Below are positions 1 through 8,368 of a stretch of 33,221 bases of DNA, one piece after another. Numbering within the stretch: position 1 is the first letter of the stretch; every line of letters starts with the position of its first letter. Origin of the DNA: Gemmatimonadota bacterium. Its GTDB lineage: Bacteria; Gemmatimonadota; Gemmatimonadetes; Palauibacterales; Palauibacteraceae. The notes under the pieces are model-generated. The model ran no database searches. It saw only the letters and a program-made list of their open reading frames with translations, and was not told where the DNA came from. The DNA lies in NCBI GenBank assembly GCA_027295155.1, contig JAPULH010000074.1:1-33221 (forward strand), read 5' to 3'. The position numbers were made by a program, and so were the translations under genes.

Positions 1-105
1 GTGTGTCGGGAGTACGCCTGCGACCGGCCGGTCACGGATCCGGATGCCCTGGAGGAGAGCTTACGTGAAGAAGAGCGCGGAGGAGAGCAAGATGAAAACG
101 AGTAA
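1..105 (+). CDS. C-terminal end of a thioredoxin-domain (DUF255/YyaL-type) protein, partial
   Basis: Frame 1 is open from the left edge to a TAA at 103-105, too short for the ORF track. The residues read VCREYACDRPVTDPDALEE and then an acidic tail. The Cys-x4-Cys followed by 'PVTDP..L' is typical of the extreme C-terminus of large thioredoxin-domain proteins of the DUF255/YyaL (SPATA20-like) family. The start lies outside the window. The gene overlaps the start of the next gene by 14 bases, so the two are probably translationally coupled. The family call rests on about 20 residues and is recognition by eye; the enzymatic role of the family is poorly defined. Confidence 0.6.
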   Translation: MCREYACDRPVTDPDALEESLREEERGGEQDENE

Positions 106-2296
106 CCTGTTTCGGGGCGGCCGAGCGCCAGCCCGGATCGCCGGCCCACGCCTGGCCGTACGCCTGATTCTGGCCGGTCTGCTGGTCCCGGCCGGTCTGG
201 CTGGCGTCGCGTTCCCGCTGACCGCGCAGGAGCGGGCTTATCCCGAGACGCGGAAGGGGGACGTCGTGGACGACTACCACGGCACGATGGTAGCCGACCC
301 GTACCGTTGGCTGGAGGACACGGACTCCGAGGAGACCAAGGAGTGGGTGGAGGCGGAGAACGCCATCACGTTCGCGTACCTCGAAGCGATCCCCCAGCAC
401 GAGCGGATTCGAAGGCGTCTCACGGAGCTTTGGGATTACGAGCGATACGGGGTCCCGTTCCGGGAGGCGGACCTCTACTTCTACTTCAAGAACGACGGTC
501 TCCAGAACCAGTCCGTCCTGTACGTTCGGGAGGGCCTGGCAGGCGAGGCCCGCGTGCTCCTCGATCCCAACACGCTGTCGGAGGATGGCACGGTCGCGCT
601 CACGACCCTCTCCGTGACCGAAGACGGCGAATACCTCGGTTACGGCACCGCGGCCGGCGGCTCGGATTGGCGCGAGTTTCACGTGCGGCGCGTGTCCGAC
701 GGGCGGGAGCTTGCCGACCGGATTCGCTGGGTGAAGTTCTCGGGGCTCAGCTGGACCAGGGACGGCGAAGGCTTCTTCTATTCACGGTACCCGGCCGCGA
801 GCACCGCGGACAGCCTCCTGGGACAGAACCGGGACCAGAAGGTGTACTACCACCGCGTCGGCATGGCCCAGGAGGAGGACGCCCTTATCTACGAGCGTCC
901 CGACCAGCCCGAATGGGGCTTCGGCGTGCGGGTGACCGAGGACGGGCGCTACGCCGTAATGAACGTTTCGCACGGCACGGACGAGCGGAACCGCGTCTAC
1001 TACCAGGACCTGGGGCAGAGCGGCGAACCTCGCCTCGGCGGGGAGGTCGTTCGCCTGCTCGACGACTTCGACGCGTCGTACGACTTCGTCGGCAGCGACG
1101 GCAGCACCTTCTTCTTCGTGACCAACCTCGAAGCGCCCCGGCAGCGGCTGATCGCCATCGACATCGAGCGGCCGGATCGCGCGAACTGGCGGGAGGTGGT
1201 GGCGGAGCAAGACGACGTTCTCCAGAGCGCTCGGATCATCGCCGGACGCCTCGTCATGCGATACCTGCATGATGCTCACAGCCGCGTTCGAATCCACCGG
1301 ATGGACGGTACGCTGGAGACGGAACTGGAGCTCCCGGCTCTCGGCACCGTAAGCGGCCTCAGCGGGAAGGCGGACGGAACGGAGATGTTCTACGCCTTTA
1401 CCTCCTACCTGTATCCGACCACCGTTTTCCGGCACGATTTCGAGACCGGTGAAACCGCGGTGTTCCGGGCGCCGGAGGTGGACTTCGACCCGAGCCGCTA
1501 CATCACCAGGCAGGTCTTCTTCACGTCGAAGGATGGCACGCGGGTGCCGATGTTCATCACCCACCGCCGAGGCGTGGAGCGTACGGGCGGGAACCCCACG
1601 CTTCTCTATGCCTACGGCGGTTTCAACATCTCCCTGACGCCGAGTTTCTCGATCTCCAACCTCGTCTGGCTGGAGATGGGCGGCATCTACGCGGTGGCCA
1701 ACCTGCGGGGTGGCGGCGAGTACGGTGAGGAGTGGCACGCGGCGGGGATGAAGGGGAGCAAGCAGAACGTGTTCGACGACTTCGTCTCGGCCGCGAAGTA
1801 CCTGATCGACGAGGGTTACACGTCTAAAGAGAAGCTGGCGATCGCCGGGGGTTCCAACGGTGGGCTCCTGGTGGGGGCGGCGATCACCCAGCGGCCGGAT
1901 CTGTTCGGGGCGGCCCTACCGGCGGTGGGCGTGATGGACATGCTGCGCTTCCAGAGGTTCACCATCGGCTGGGCCTGGGTCTCTGACTACGGTTCCTCCG
2001 ACGAGCCCGAGGGATTCGACTACCTCTACGCCTACTCACCGTATCACAACCTGGAGCCGGGCACGTGCTACCCGCCGACGCTGGTGACGACGGCGGATCA
2101 TGACGACCGCGTCGTGCCCGGGCACTCCTTTAAGTTCGCCGCCCGCCTGCAGGAGGTTCAGGCGTGCGACCATCCGGTGCTCATCAGGATCGAGACGAAG
2201 GCGGGGCACGGCGCTGGCAAGCCGACGAGCAAGCGGATCGCCGAGGCGGCTGACCGGTGGGCCTTTCTGGTGAAGACGCTGGGTATCGGGATGTAG
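92..2296 (+). CDS. Secreted prolyl oligopeptidase family serine peptidase (S9A)
   Basis: This 734-residue enzyme should cleave short peptides after proline outside the cytoplasm. The ATG at 92 is preferred over the ORF-track start at 44 because AGGAG lies 6 bases upstream and it gives a proper signal peptide: a basic N-terminus, a hydrophobic stretch and a likely cleavage after 'PLTA' before QERAYP. The N-terminal half is the expected beta-propeller, preceded by the family sequence 'DYHGTMVADPYRWLED'. The C-terminal alpha/beta hydrolase domain carries GGSNGG with the nucleophile Ser588, the acid in 'ADHDDRV' (Asp671/672) and His706 in 'KAGHGAG', so the triad is complete and in family order. 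Length is normal for exported bacterial prolyl oligopeptidases. It overlaps the preceding partial gene and ends just before a palindromic repeat shared with the convergent gene. Confidence 0.93.
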   Translation: MKTSNLFRGGRAPARIAGPRLAVRLILAGLLVPAGLAGVAFPLTAQERAYPETRKGDVVDDYHGTMVADPYRWLEDTDSEETKEWVEAENAITFAYLEAIPQHERIRRRLTELWDYERYGVPFREADLYFYFKNDGLQNQSVLYVREGLAGEARVLLDPNTLSEDGTVALTTLSVTEDGEYLGYGTAAGGSDWREFHVRRVSDGRELADRIRWVKFSGLSWTRDGEGFFYSRYPAASTADSLLGQNRDQKVYYHRVGMAQEEDALIYERPDQPEWGFGVRVTEDGRYAVMNVSHGTDERNRVYYQDLGQSGEPRLGGEVVRLLDDFDASYDFVGSDGSTFFFVTNLEAPRQRLIAIDIERPDRANWREVVAEQDDVLQSARIIAGRLVMRYLHDAHSRVRIHRMDGTLETELELPALGTVSGLSGKADGTEMFYAFTSYLYPTTVFRHDFETGETAVFRAPEVDFDPSRYITRQVFFTSKDGTRVPMFITHRRGVERTGGNPTLLYAYGGFNISLTPSFSISNLVWLEMGGIYAVANLRGGGEYGEEWHAAGMKGSKQNVFDDFVSAAKYLIDEGYTSKEKLAIAGGSNGGLLVGAAITQRPDLFGAALPAVGVMDMLRFQRFTIGWAWVSDYGSSDEPEGFDYLYAYSPYHNLEPGTCYPPTLVTTADHDDRVVPGHSFKFAARLQEVQACDHPVLIRIETKAGHGAGKPTSKRIAEAADRWAFLVKTLGIGM

Positions 2297-2302
2297 GAGC
2301 CC

Positions 2303-2360
2303 AGCAGGTCGCTGAAGAACCCATGCGCGCGACCCGCCGGGGTTATTCAGCGACCTGCTA
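2303..2360. repeat. Stop-codon-linked palindromic repeat, copy A (bidirectional terminator-like)
   Basis: A perfect 14-base inverted repeat, AGCAGGTCGCTGAA (2303-2316) and its complement (2346-2359), is extended by four more pairs after one mismatch and encloses a loop of about 19 bases. It sits between convergent genes. Read on the minus strand it begins TAGCAGGTCGCTGAA, and that TAG is the stop codon of the sugar dehydrogenase gene. The plus-strand copy begins 6 bases after the peptidase stop. No long T-run follows, so rho-independent termination is possible but not shown. Related copies lie at 12049, 15510, 29141 and 32076. Confidence 0.75.
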
Positions 2361-3653
2361 CATCGTGCCGGACTCCCCTACGTAGTAGATGCGCCAGATC
2401 CGGCCGCCCTTGTCATCGGCGATGTACAGCGATCCGTCCGGTCCCTGGGCGAGTCCCGAGGGCCTGTGCGCGGCGTCGCGGGGGCTCTTCTCTCCCCCGG
2501 CGAACCCGTCGGCAAAGAGCTCGAAGCTGCCGGTCGGTCGGCCGTCAGCGAACGGGAGAAACACCACGTTGTAGCCGTCCTGGGGCAACGGTGCCCGGTT
2601 CCAGGAGCCGTGGAACGCGATGAACGCGCCGCCGCGGTAGCGCTCGGGGAAGCCTGATCCGGTGTAGAACAGGAGCGCATTCGGCGCCCAGTGCGCCGGA
2701 AACGTGAAGACGGGCTCCGTCTTGTCCGCGCACCGTCCGACCTCCTCGCCATCGCCCCCGTACTCCGGCGCCAGCACCAGGTGGCCCACCTCGGGGTCGT
2801 GATAGCAGTAGGGCCATCCAAAGTCGGCGCCGCGCTCGATCCTCACCAGCTCCTCCGACGGCTTGTGCGCGCCTGCCTCCTCGGTGAAGAGGGCCGGCCA
2901 GTTCTGGTGGAGCTGATCGCGGCCATGCTGCACCCCGTAGAGGTCGCCGGACGGATGGATCGCGAGGGCGAACGTGTTGCGAAGGCCGGTCGCGTAACGC
3001 TCGCCGTCAGCCTGTGTCTGTCCCGTCACCTGTACGTCGAAGCGCCAGATCCCGCCCCGGTTCTCCAGCTGGGGGCACGGATCCTGGCCGGGCGAGCCCT
3101 CGACGCGGTCCTCCTCCTGGCACGTGTTGGAGGGCGCGCCGATGTTGACGAACAGGTGGCCCTCATCGTCGATCAGGGCCGTCTTGGCCGTGTGCGACCG
3201 TTCCGACGGCAGCCCGGACACGATCGTGTCCGGCGGGCTGGCCGGCTGGAGACTTCCCGGCTCGTACGGATAGCGGAGCACGGCGTCGTTCGGCGCGAAG
3301 TAGAGGTGCTCGCCCCACAGGGAGATGCCCGTCCCGCCCGTGTCGCCGAACCGCTCCTCCCGGTCCGCCCGGCCGTCGCCATCCGTGTCACGGAGCGCGA
3401 GGACGCCTCCCGCAGCAGCGCTGTCGCGGCTCGTTCGCGTGGCCACGAAGATATCGCCGTTCGGCGCCACGACGAGGTGGCGGGCCTGTCCGACCGAGTC
3501 GGCCACCACATGGGCGCAGAAGCCCGGCGGCAGCGTGAGGCCGCCGTTGTCGGGGTCGCACGGGGGGCCGTCCTGTGCGAAGACGTCGCCGGGGCACGGC
3601 GACAGGAGAGCGATAGTGGCCAGCACGGCCAGCGAGAAATGATGCACGCGCAT
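2358..3653 (-). CDS. Secreted PQQ-dependent sugar/sorbosone dehydrogenase-like beta-propeller protein
   Basis: A 431-residue exported protein that resembles soluble glucose/L-sorbosone dehydrogenases, which oxidise sugars with PQQ in a six-bladed propeller. The ATG at 3653 is chosen over the ORF-track start at 3782 because AAGGAG lies 7 bases upstream and a signal peptide follows (MRVHHFSLAVLATIALLSPC, likely cleaved after 'VFA'). Family-type segments include 'LPPGFCAHVVADSVGQARHL' near the mature N-terminus, the calcium-loop-like DTDGDGRAD, 'GLRNTFALAIHPSGDLYGVQ', 'DFGWPYCYHD', 'FHGSWNR' and 'RPSGLAQGPDGSLYIADD'. There is no C-terminal cytochrome c domain, so the electron acceptor is unknown. 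PQQ use and the substrate are inferred from the family only. It converges on the prolyl oligopeptidase, and its stop codon is the first three bases of a palindromic repeat. Confidence 0.82.
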   Translation of the reverse strand: MRVHHFSLAVLATIALLSPCPGDVFAQDGPPCDPDNGGLTLPPGFCAHVVADSVGQARHLVVAPNGDIFVATRTSRDSAAAGGVLALRDTDGDGRADREERFGDTGGTGISLWGEHLYFAPNDAVLRYPYEPGSLQPASPPDTIVSGLPSERSHTAKTALIDDEGHLFVNIGAPSNTCQEEDRVEGSPGQDPCPQLENRGGIWRFDVQVTGQTQADGERYATGLRNTFALAIHPSGDLYGVQHGRDQLHQNWPALFTEEAGAHKPSEELVRIERGADFGWPYCYHDPEVGHLVLAPEYGGDGEEVGRCADKTEPVFTFPAHWAPNALLFYTGSGFPERYRGGAFIAFHGSWNRAPLPQDGYNVVFLPFADGRPTGSFELFADGFAGGEKSPRDAAHRPSGLAQGPDGSLYIADDKGGRIWRIYYVGESGTM

Positions 3654-3854
3654 GTTCAACTCCTTCGTGGCAGTCGGGTCGCGTAATATCGAGGCGGCCC
3701 TCCGGCCGGTCCAGTGCCTGCTATCGCGGAGGGGGTTCGGCGGTCTCACGACCGCTGGACGGCTGGCTGAGGGTGAACCCACAAATTACGTTGCGCGACG
3801 AGATGGCCAAGCACGACGAGTTGTCAAACGCGACGAGATAGCAGACCGGTGAGA
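3654..3854. other. Divergent intergenic region with three spaced CGACGAG repeats and a small hairpin
   Basis: About 200 bases separate the divergent dehydrogenase and M14 peptidase genes and should hold the promoters of both. No convincing -35/-10 pair was found. A 6-bp hairpin, GCGGTC-TCAC-GACCGC, lies at 3740-3755. CGACGAG occurs three times in direct orientation at 3796, 3814 and 3831, spaced 18 and 17 bases, just before the peptidase start. These could be regulator half-sites or chance in GC-rich DNA. No ORF here has coding character. Confidence 0.4.
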
Positions 3855-6509
3855 ATGGCAGGCGAAACGAAACGAAGCACAGCGATGAGTCGCTGGATCC
3901 TGCTCGCGGCCGTCCTGCTGCTCTTCCTGCCCAGAGGCCGCGCGGCCGCGCAGGTGCCCACGCCCGAATCGGTGATCGGATGGAAGCCGGGCGCCGATTA
4001 CAAGCTCGCGGACTACGGACAGATTCGCGCCTACTTCGAGGCGCTCGACGCGGCTTCCGACCGCATCAGGGTGGTGACCATCGGAGAGTCAGCGGAGGGT
4101 AGGCCGCTGCTTCTCGCGATCATCTCCAGTGAGGCCAACATGCTGGCGCTGGACCGCTACCGGGAGATCTCCCGGCGGCTGGCGGCTGGCACTCCGAGCG
4201 CTGTGGAGGCCCGCGTCCTCGCCCAGGAGGGCAGGGTCGTCGTGTGGATCGACGGCGGGCTGCACGCTACGGAGGTGGCCGGATCGCAATTCTCCCCGGC
4301 CTTCGCCTACAGGATGGTCGCCGGCGAGGAACCGGAGATCCGTCGCATCCGCGAGGAGGTAATCCTTCTGCTGATGCCGGTCATGAACCCGGACGGCCTC
4401 GAGGTGGTGACCGAGTGGTATCGACGGAACGTCGGCACCCCGTTCGAGACCGTCCAACTGCCGGTTCTCTACCACAAGTACGCCGGGCACGACAACAATC
4501 GCGACTGGTTCATGATGCTGCAGCCGGAAACCCGCGCCGTGGCCCGTCAGCTGTGGGAGGAGTGGTATCCGCAGATCGTCCTCAACCATCATCAGACGAG
4601 CAGCTCGGTCTTCCCGGCTCGCCTGTTCATTCCGCCCTTCGCCGATCCGGTCAACCCGCGTATCCCGCCGCTGGTCATCTCGGGAGTCAACGTGATCGGC
4701 ACGGCGATGCAGCACCGCTTCGCCCGGGAGCGCAAGCCCGGCGTCGTCTCGCGCATGCAGTTCACGCAATGGTGGAACGGCGGCATGCGCACGGCGCCGT
4801 ACTTCCACAACCAGATCGGCATACTCACCGAGGGAGCCCTCTACCGGTATGCCACTCCGAAGTATCACGAGCCGGACTCGCTACCGAAGGCTTTCCGAAA
4901 CGGTCTGGCCGCGGATCGTCCGAGCGTGTGGTATCCGGACCCTTGGCGCGGTGGGTGGTGGAGGCTGGGCGACACCGTCGAGTATTTCGTCACCGCTTCG
5001 CTCGGCCTGCTCGAGGCAGCCGCCGACATGCGCGAGGCGTGGCTTTACGACGCCTTTCTTCTGGGGAGCAGGGCGATCGAGGCGGGCCGGGCGGAGCCGT
5101 TCGCCTATCTCGTGCCGCTGGATCGCCAGCACGATCCCGGCGAAGCGCTCGAGATGCTTCGTGCTCTCCGGCTCGGAGGGATTCAGATCCACCGGGCGAC
5201 GAGGGGTTTCGCTGCCGGCGATGAGGAGTACTCCGAGGGCACGTACGTGCTCTTCGCCGCTCAGCCGTATCGCGCTCACCTGCTGGACCTCATGGAGCCG
5301 CAGGTCTATCCGGACCGGTGGCGCTATCCAGGCGGTCCGCCCGCCACGCCGTACGACCTGACAGGGTGGACGCTTCCGCTCCAGATGGGAATCGACATCG
5401 CCCGCCTGGATGATCCGGTGGACCTCCCCGTCGAAGAGGTGAGAGGCCTGCCCGCGCCGCCGGGCGAGGTCGTGGGGGAGAGCGAGGCGTACCTCCTGTC
5501 GCCCGAGGCGAACCAGGCCTATCGGGCGGTGAACCGGCTGTTGTCGGAGGGGCACCGGGTCGGCCGTCTCACCGGAGAACGGATGGAGCGCGGACGTGTG
5601 CTCCCGCCGGGGACCTTCGTCATCTGGTCGGACGCGGCGAGCGTCCGGTCCATGGCCGACGAGCTGGGCCTCACGTTCGTGGCTGCGACCGGGGAGATCG
5701 ACGCCGCCGTGATCCGCGAGCCATCGGTCGGCCTCTACAGGAGCTGGGTGCCCAGCATGGACGAGGGTTGGACTCGCTGGGTCCTGGAGCGGTACGGCTT
5801 CTCGTACACCAGCCTCCGCGACCAGGAGATCCGCGGGACCGATCTAAAGGCGTTTGACGTGATCGTCATTCCCCATCAAGCGCCCGAGGACGTGCTGCAC
5901 GGGCATCTGTCCGGGACGATGCCGGATGGGTACACGGGCGGAATGGGGCTGGAGGGAGCGTACCGGCTGAAACGGTGGGTCGAGGACGGCGGCACGCTGG
6001 TCGCGCTGGACGGCGCAGCGGACTTCGCGATCGAGCAATTCGGGCTTCCCCTCCGCGACCCCGTGAAAGACCTGCCGAGCGACTCGCTCTTCGTGCCTGG
6101 TAGCCTGATCCGCCTGGAGACGGATCCGCTGGATCCGATCGCGTACGGACTTCCCGAGGAGACGGCGGCTTTCTTCGTGCGAAGCCGGGCGTTCGAGATC
6201 GTGCCGCTGGCTGGCCGGGACGGGGAGGGAGAGCGGGCCGGGGAAGTAGAGCGTGAGGAGGTGGACGTGGTGGCCCGCTACGCGCCCTCGGATCTGCTGC
6301 TCAGCGGCTGGGAACTGGGAGCGGATCGCCACTTGGGAGGCCGGGCTGCGGTGGTGCGCATCGCTCTCGGAGAGGGCCGGATCGTGCTGATAGGCTTTCG
6401 CAGCCACTTCCGCGGGCAGCCCCGGGCGACGTTCAAGCTTCTCTTCAACTCGCTCCTGGCGTCCACGATGAAGGACCTGCCGGGCGGTAGCATGGTCGGG
6501 ACGGAGTAG
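3855..6509 (+). CDS. Secreted M14-family zinc carboxypeptidase-like metallopeptidase
   Basis: An 884-residue exported protein with an N-terminal zinc carboxypeptidase domain. The zinc ligands appear as H137-A-T-E140 in 'GGLHATEVAGSQ', with the third ligand in 'LNHHQTS' (His245/246). Further family motifs are NPDG, 'NNRDWF' (about 214-218) and a candidate catalytic Glu326 in 'ILTEGALYRY'. A basic N-terminus and the hydrophobic run in MSRWILLAAVLLLFLPRGRA form a signal peptide. After about residue 640 a second domain ('DVIVIPHQAPEDVL', 'LKRWVEDGGTLVALDG') resembles the glutamine-amidotransferase-like fold often appended to large M14-like proteins. The ATG at 3855 has GGTGA just upstream. GTG 3849 and ATG 3885 (which starts directly on the signal peptide) are alternatives. 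Substrate is unknown; a role in extracellular peptide degradation beside the prolyl oligopeptidase is inferred. Confidence 0.87.
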   Translation: MAGETKRSTAMSRWILLAAVLLLFLPRGRAAAQVPTPESVIGWKPGADYKLADYGQIRAYFEALDAASDRIRVVTIGESAEGRPLLLAIISSEANMLALDRYREISRRLAAGTPSAVEARVLAQEGRVVVWIDGGLHATEVAGSQFSPAFAYRMVAGEEPEIRRIREEVILLLMPVMNPDGLEVVTEWYRRNVGTPFETVQLPVLYHKYAGHDNNRDWFMMLQPETRAVARQLWEEWYPQIVLNHHQTSSSVFPARLFIPPFADPVNPRIPPLVISGVNVIGTAMQHRFARERKPGVVSRMQFTQWWNGGMRTAPYFHNQIGILTEGALYRYATPKYHEPDSLPKAFRNGLAADRPSVWYPDPWRGGWWRLGDTVEYFVTASLGLLEAAADMREAWLYDAFLLGSRAIEAGRAEPFAYLVPLDRQHDPGEALEMLRALRLGGIQIHRATRGFAAGDEEYSEGTYVLFAAQPYRAHLLDLMEPQVYPDRWRYPGGPPATPYDLTGWTLPLQMGIDIARLDDPVDLPVEEVRGLPAPPGEVVGESEAYLLSPEANQAYRAVNRLLSEGHRVGRLTGERMERGRVLPPGTFVIWSDAASVRSMADELGLTFVAATGEIDAAVIREPSVGLYRSWVPSMDEGWTRWVLERYGFSYTSLRDQEIRGTDLKAFDVIVIPHQAPEDVLHGHLSGTMPDGYTGGMGLEGAYRLKRWVEDGGTLVALDGAADFAIEQFGLPLRDPVKDLPSDSLFVPGSLIRLETDPLDPIAYGLPEETAAFFVRSRAFEIVPLAGRDGEGERAGEVEREEVDVVARYAPSDLLLSGWELGADRHLGGRAAVVRIALGEGRIVLIGFRSHFRGQPRATFKLLFNSLLASTMKDLPGGSMVGTE

Positions 6510-6559
6510 CCGCTGCCCGAGCTTCTCGGCGTGCGATTCATGGCAATCGAGCCGCCCAG

Positions 6560-6588
6560 TTGACCGGTCCAACACCGTCCTTTATTCT
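6560..6588 (+). promoter_or_regulatory. Sigma70-type promoter for the prs operon
   Basis: TTGACC (6560-6565) and TATTCT (6583-6588) are separated by exactly 17 bases, the best consensus match noticed in the window. Transcription would start near 6595 and leave a leader of about 80 bases before prs. The leader can pair GGTCGG (6608) with CCGACC (6638). The 164-base gap between the M14 gene and prs holds no ORF. Confidence 0.65.
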
Positions 6589-6673
6589 CACAGGCTGAAT
6601 AATATCGGGTCGGACTCGAGCATAACGGGTCCTGGGCCCGACCGGGCCGGGCGTCAGCACACAAACAGGGAGC

Positions 6674-7630
6674 ATGTCGGAACTTTCGGCTACGGAGAAT
6701 CCGCTCATGCTGCTCTCGGGTACGGCAAACCCGGAGCTCGCTGAGCGGATCGCGGCGCATCTGGATCGGCCGCTGTGCGATGTGACGATCGATCGGTTCG
6801 CGGATGGGGAGATCTTCGTCCGGATCAACGACAACGTGCGCGGACGCGACGTCTTTCTGATCCAGCCGACGAACGCGCCCGCCGCCAACATCGTGGAGTT
6901 GCTGATCCTGATCGACGCGGCGAAGCGAGCCTCTGCGGCCCGAGTGACGGCGGTCATACCGTACTACGGCTACGGCCGGCAGGATCGCAAGGACCAGCCG
7001 CGCGTCTCGATCGCGGCGAAACTGATGGCGAATCTCATCACGTCCGCCGGCGCCGACCGAGTGTTGAGCATCGACTTTCACCAGCACCAGATTCAGGGGT
7101 TCTTCGATATCCCGGTTGATCACCTTTACGCCGCGCCCGTGTTCATGGAGCGATACCAAGAGCTGGAGGGCGATGTGGTGGTCGTCGCCACCGATGTGGG
7201 GGCGGCAAAGATGACACGCGGGTACGCCAAGCGGCTCGGCGTCGACATGGCGATCATTGACAAGAGACGTTCCGGCCCCAACGTCGCGGAGGTCGTGAAC
7301 GTCGTCGGCGAGGTCGCCGGCAAGCGGTGCCTGATCACCGACGACATGATCGACACCGCGGGAACGATGGTCGGTGCCGTGAGGGCCCTATGGGAGCGTG
7401 GGGCGAAAGAGGTCTACTGCCTGGCGACGCACGCGCTCTTGTCGGGTCCGGCGATCGAAGGCCTCAACTCGGTGGACATCGCGGAGATCACGGTCACGGA
7501 TACGATTCGGGTGTCCGGCAAGGCTCGGGAAGGCTTGCCGAACCTGAAGGTCCTGTCTGTGGCCAACCTGTTGGCCCAGGCGATCGAGAATACGCACTAC
7601 AACCGGTCGGTCAGCTCGCTGTTCGTTTGA
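6674..7630 (+). CDS. prs: Ribose-phosphate pyrophosphokinase (PRPP synthetase)
   Basis: A 318-residue cytosolic enzyme that makes PRPP from ribose 5-phosphate and ATP for nucleotide, His and Trp synthesis. Family hallmarks are present in order: 'LLSGTANPELAERIA' and 'RFADGEIFVRI' at the N-terminus, the catalytic flexible loop 'YGYGRQDRKDQPRVSIAAK', the metal/ATP site 'SIDFHQHQIQGFF', and the PRPP-binding loop 'LITDDMIDTAGTMVGAV' near the C-terminus. Length is normal for class I enzymes. The ATG at 6674 has an AGGGA-type ribosome binding site and follows a good promoter. rplY follows after 27 bases, an old and common neighbourhood (prs-rplY-pth). Confidence 0.97.
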   Translation: MSELSATENPLMLLSGTANPELAERIAAHLDRPLCDVTIDRFADGEIFVRINDNVRGRDVFLIQPTNAPAANIVELLILIDAAKRASAARVTAVIPYYGYGRQDRKDQPRVSIAAKLMANLITSAGADRVLSIDFHQHQIQGFFDIPVDHLYAAPVFMERYQELEGDVVVVATDVGAAKMTRGYAKRLGVDMAIIDKRRSGPNVAEVVNVVGEVAGKRCLITDDMIDTAGTMVGAVRALWERGAKEVYCLATHALLSGPAIEGLNSVDIAEITVTDTIRVSGKAREGLPNLKVLSVANLLAQAIENTHYNRSVSSLFV

Positions 7631-7657
7631 GCGCGCCATGGGGAATAGAGGATCAAG

Positions 7658-8341
7658 ATGACGCAGCAGGTGCAGACGAGCCTGAAGGCTCGAACGAGAG
7701 ACGATAACGGAAAGAGCTCCGCTCGAGGGTTTCGCCGCCAGGGCTTGATTCCGGCGGTCATGTACGGCCGAGGGTTCGATTCGGAGAGCTTGCTGGTGGA
7801 GGAGCACGAGCTGTCGCTCCTCCTCGGCAGGATCAGTGCGGAGAACACCCTGATCGACCTCGCTGTGGAAGGTGGTCCAGCCAGGAAGGTGCTGATCCGC
7901 GCGCTCCAGCGGCATCCGTGGAAGTCGTCCATCCTTCATGTCGACTTCTTCCGCATCAACGTCGACGAGGAGATCAAGGTCTCCGTCCCCGTGTATGCGG
8001 AGGGCGAGGCCGTGGGGGTCAAGATCGATGGGGGCATCCTCCAGCAGCACCGCCACGAGATCCAGGTCTCGTGCCTGCCGACGGAGATCCCCGGGCACTT
8101 CGTTGTGGACGTCTCGGATCTCCGGATCGGCGACTCTGTCTACGTTGCCGACATCGACGTGGGCGAGACCACGATGATCGATGATCCGGAGGCCATCGTC
8201 TGTACGGTCATCCCGCCGACCGTCCTGGTGGTCGAAGAGGCAGAAGAGGAGGAGGAAGAAGAGGGACTCGAGCCGGAGGTCATCGGAGAGGCCGAGGCCA
8301 CCGGCGAGGAGGGAGCCGAATCCGCGGCCGAAGGCTCCTAG
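7658..8341 (+). CDS. rplY: 50S ribosomal protein bL25, long Ctc form
   Basis: A 227-residue protein that binds 5S rRNA in the large subunit and is related to the general stress protein Ctc. The N-terminal L25 domain shows 'KSSARGFRRQGLIPAVMYG', and the C-terminal TL5/CTC beta domain shows 'HVDFFRINVDEEIKVSVPV' and 'GGILQQHRHEIQVSCLPTEIP'. The final 35 or so residues form a Glu-rich acidic tail ('EEAEEEEEEEGLEPE'). GAGG lies 6 bases before the ATG. It sits between prs and pth, the usual order. Confidence 0.95.
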   Translation: MTQQVQTSLKARTRDDNGKSSARGFRRQGLIPAVMYGRGFDSESLLVEEHELSLLLGRISAENTLIDLAVEGGPARKVLIRALQRHPWKSSILHVDFFRINVDEEIKVSVPVYAEGEAVGVKIDGGILQQHRHEIQVSCLPTEIPGHFVVDVSDLRIGDSVYVADIDVGETTMIDDPEAIVCTVIPPTVLVVEEAEEEEEEEGLEPEVIGEAEATGEEGAESAAEGS

Positions 8342-8368
8342 CTCGCCCGCTCCTCACCGAATCCCCGC

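Noticed and set aside
2691-3686. 331-residue plus-strand ORF opposite the sugar dehydrogenase
   Set aside because: The minus-strand gene has a signal peptide, ribosome binding site and family motifs; the plus-strand ORF has none.
3652-3852. 66-residue plus-strand ORF in the divergent gap
   Set aside because: No ribosome binding site and no coding features; the region should hold promoters.
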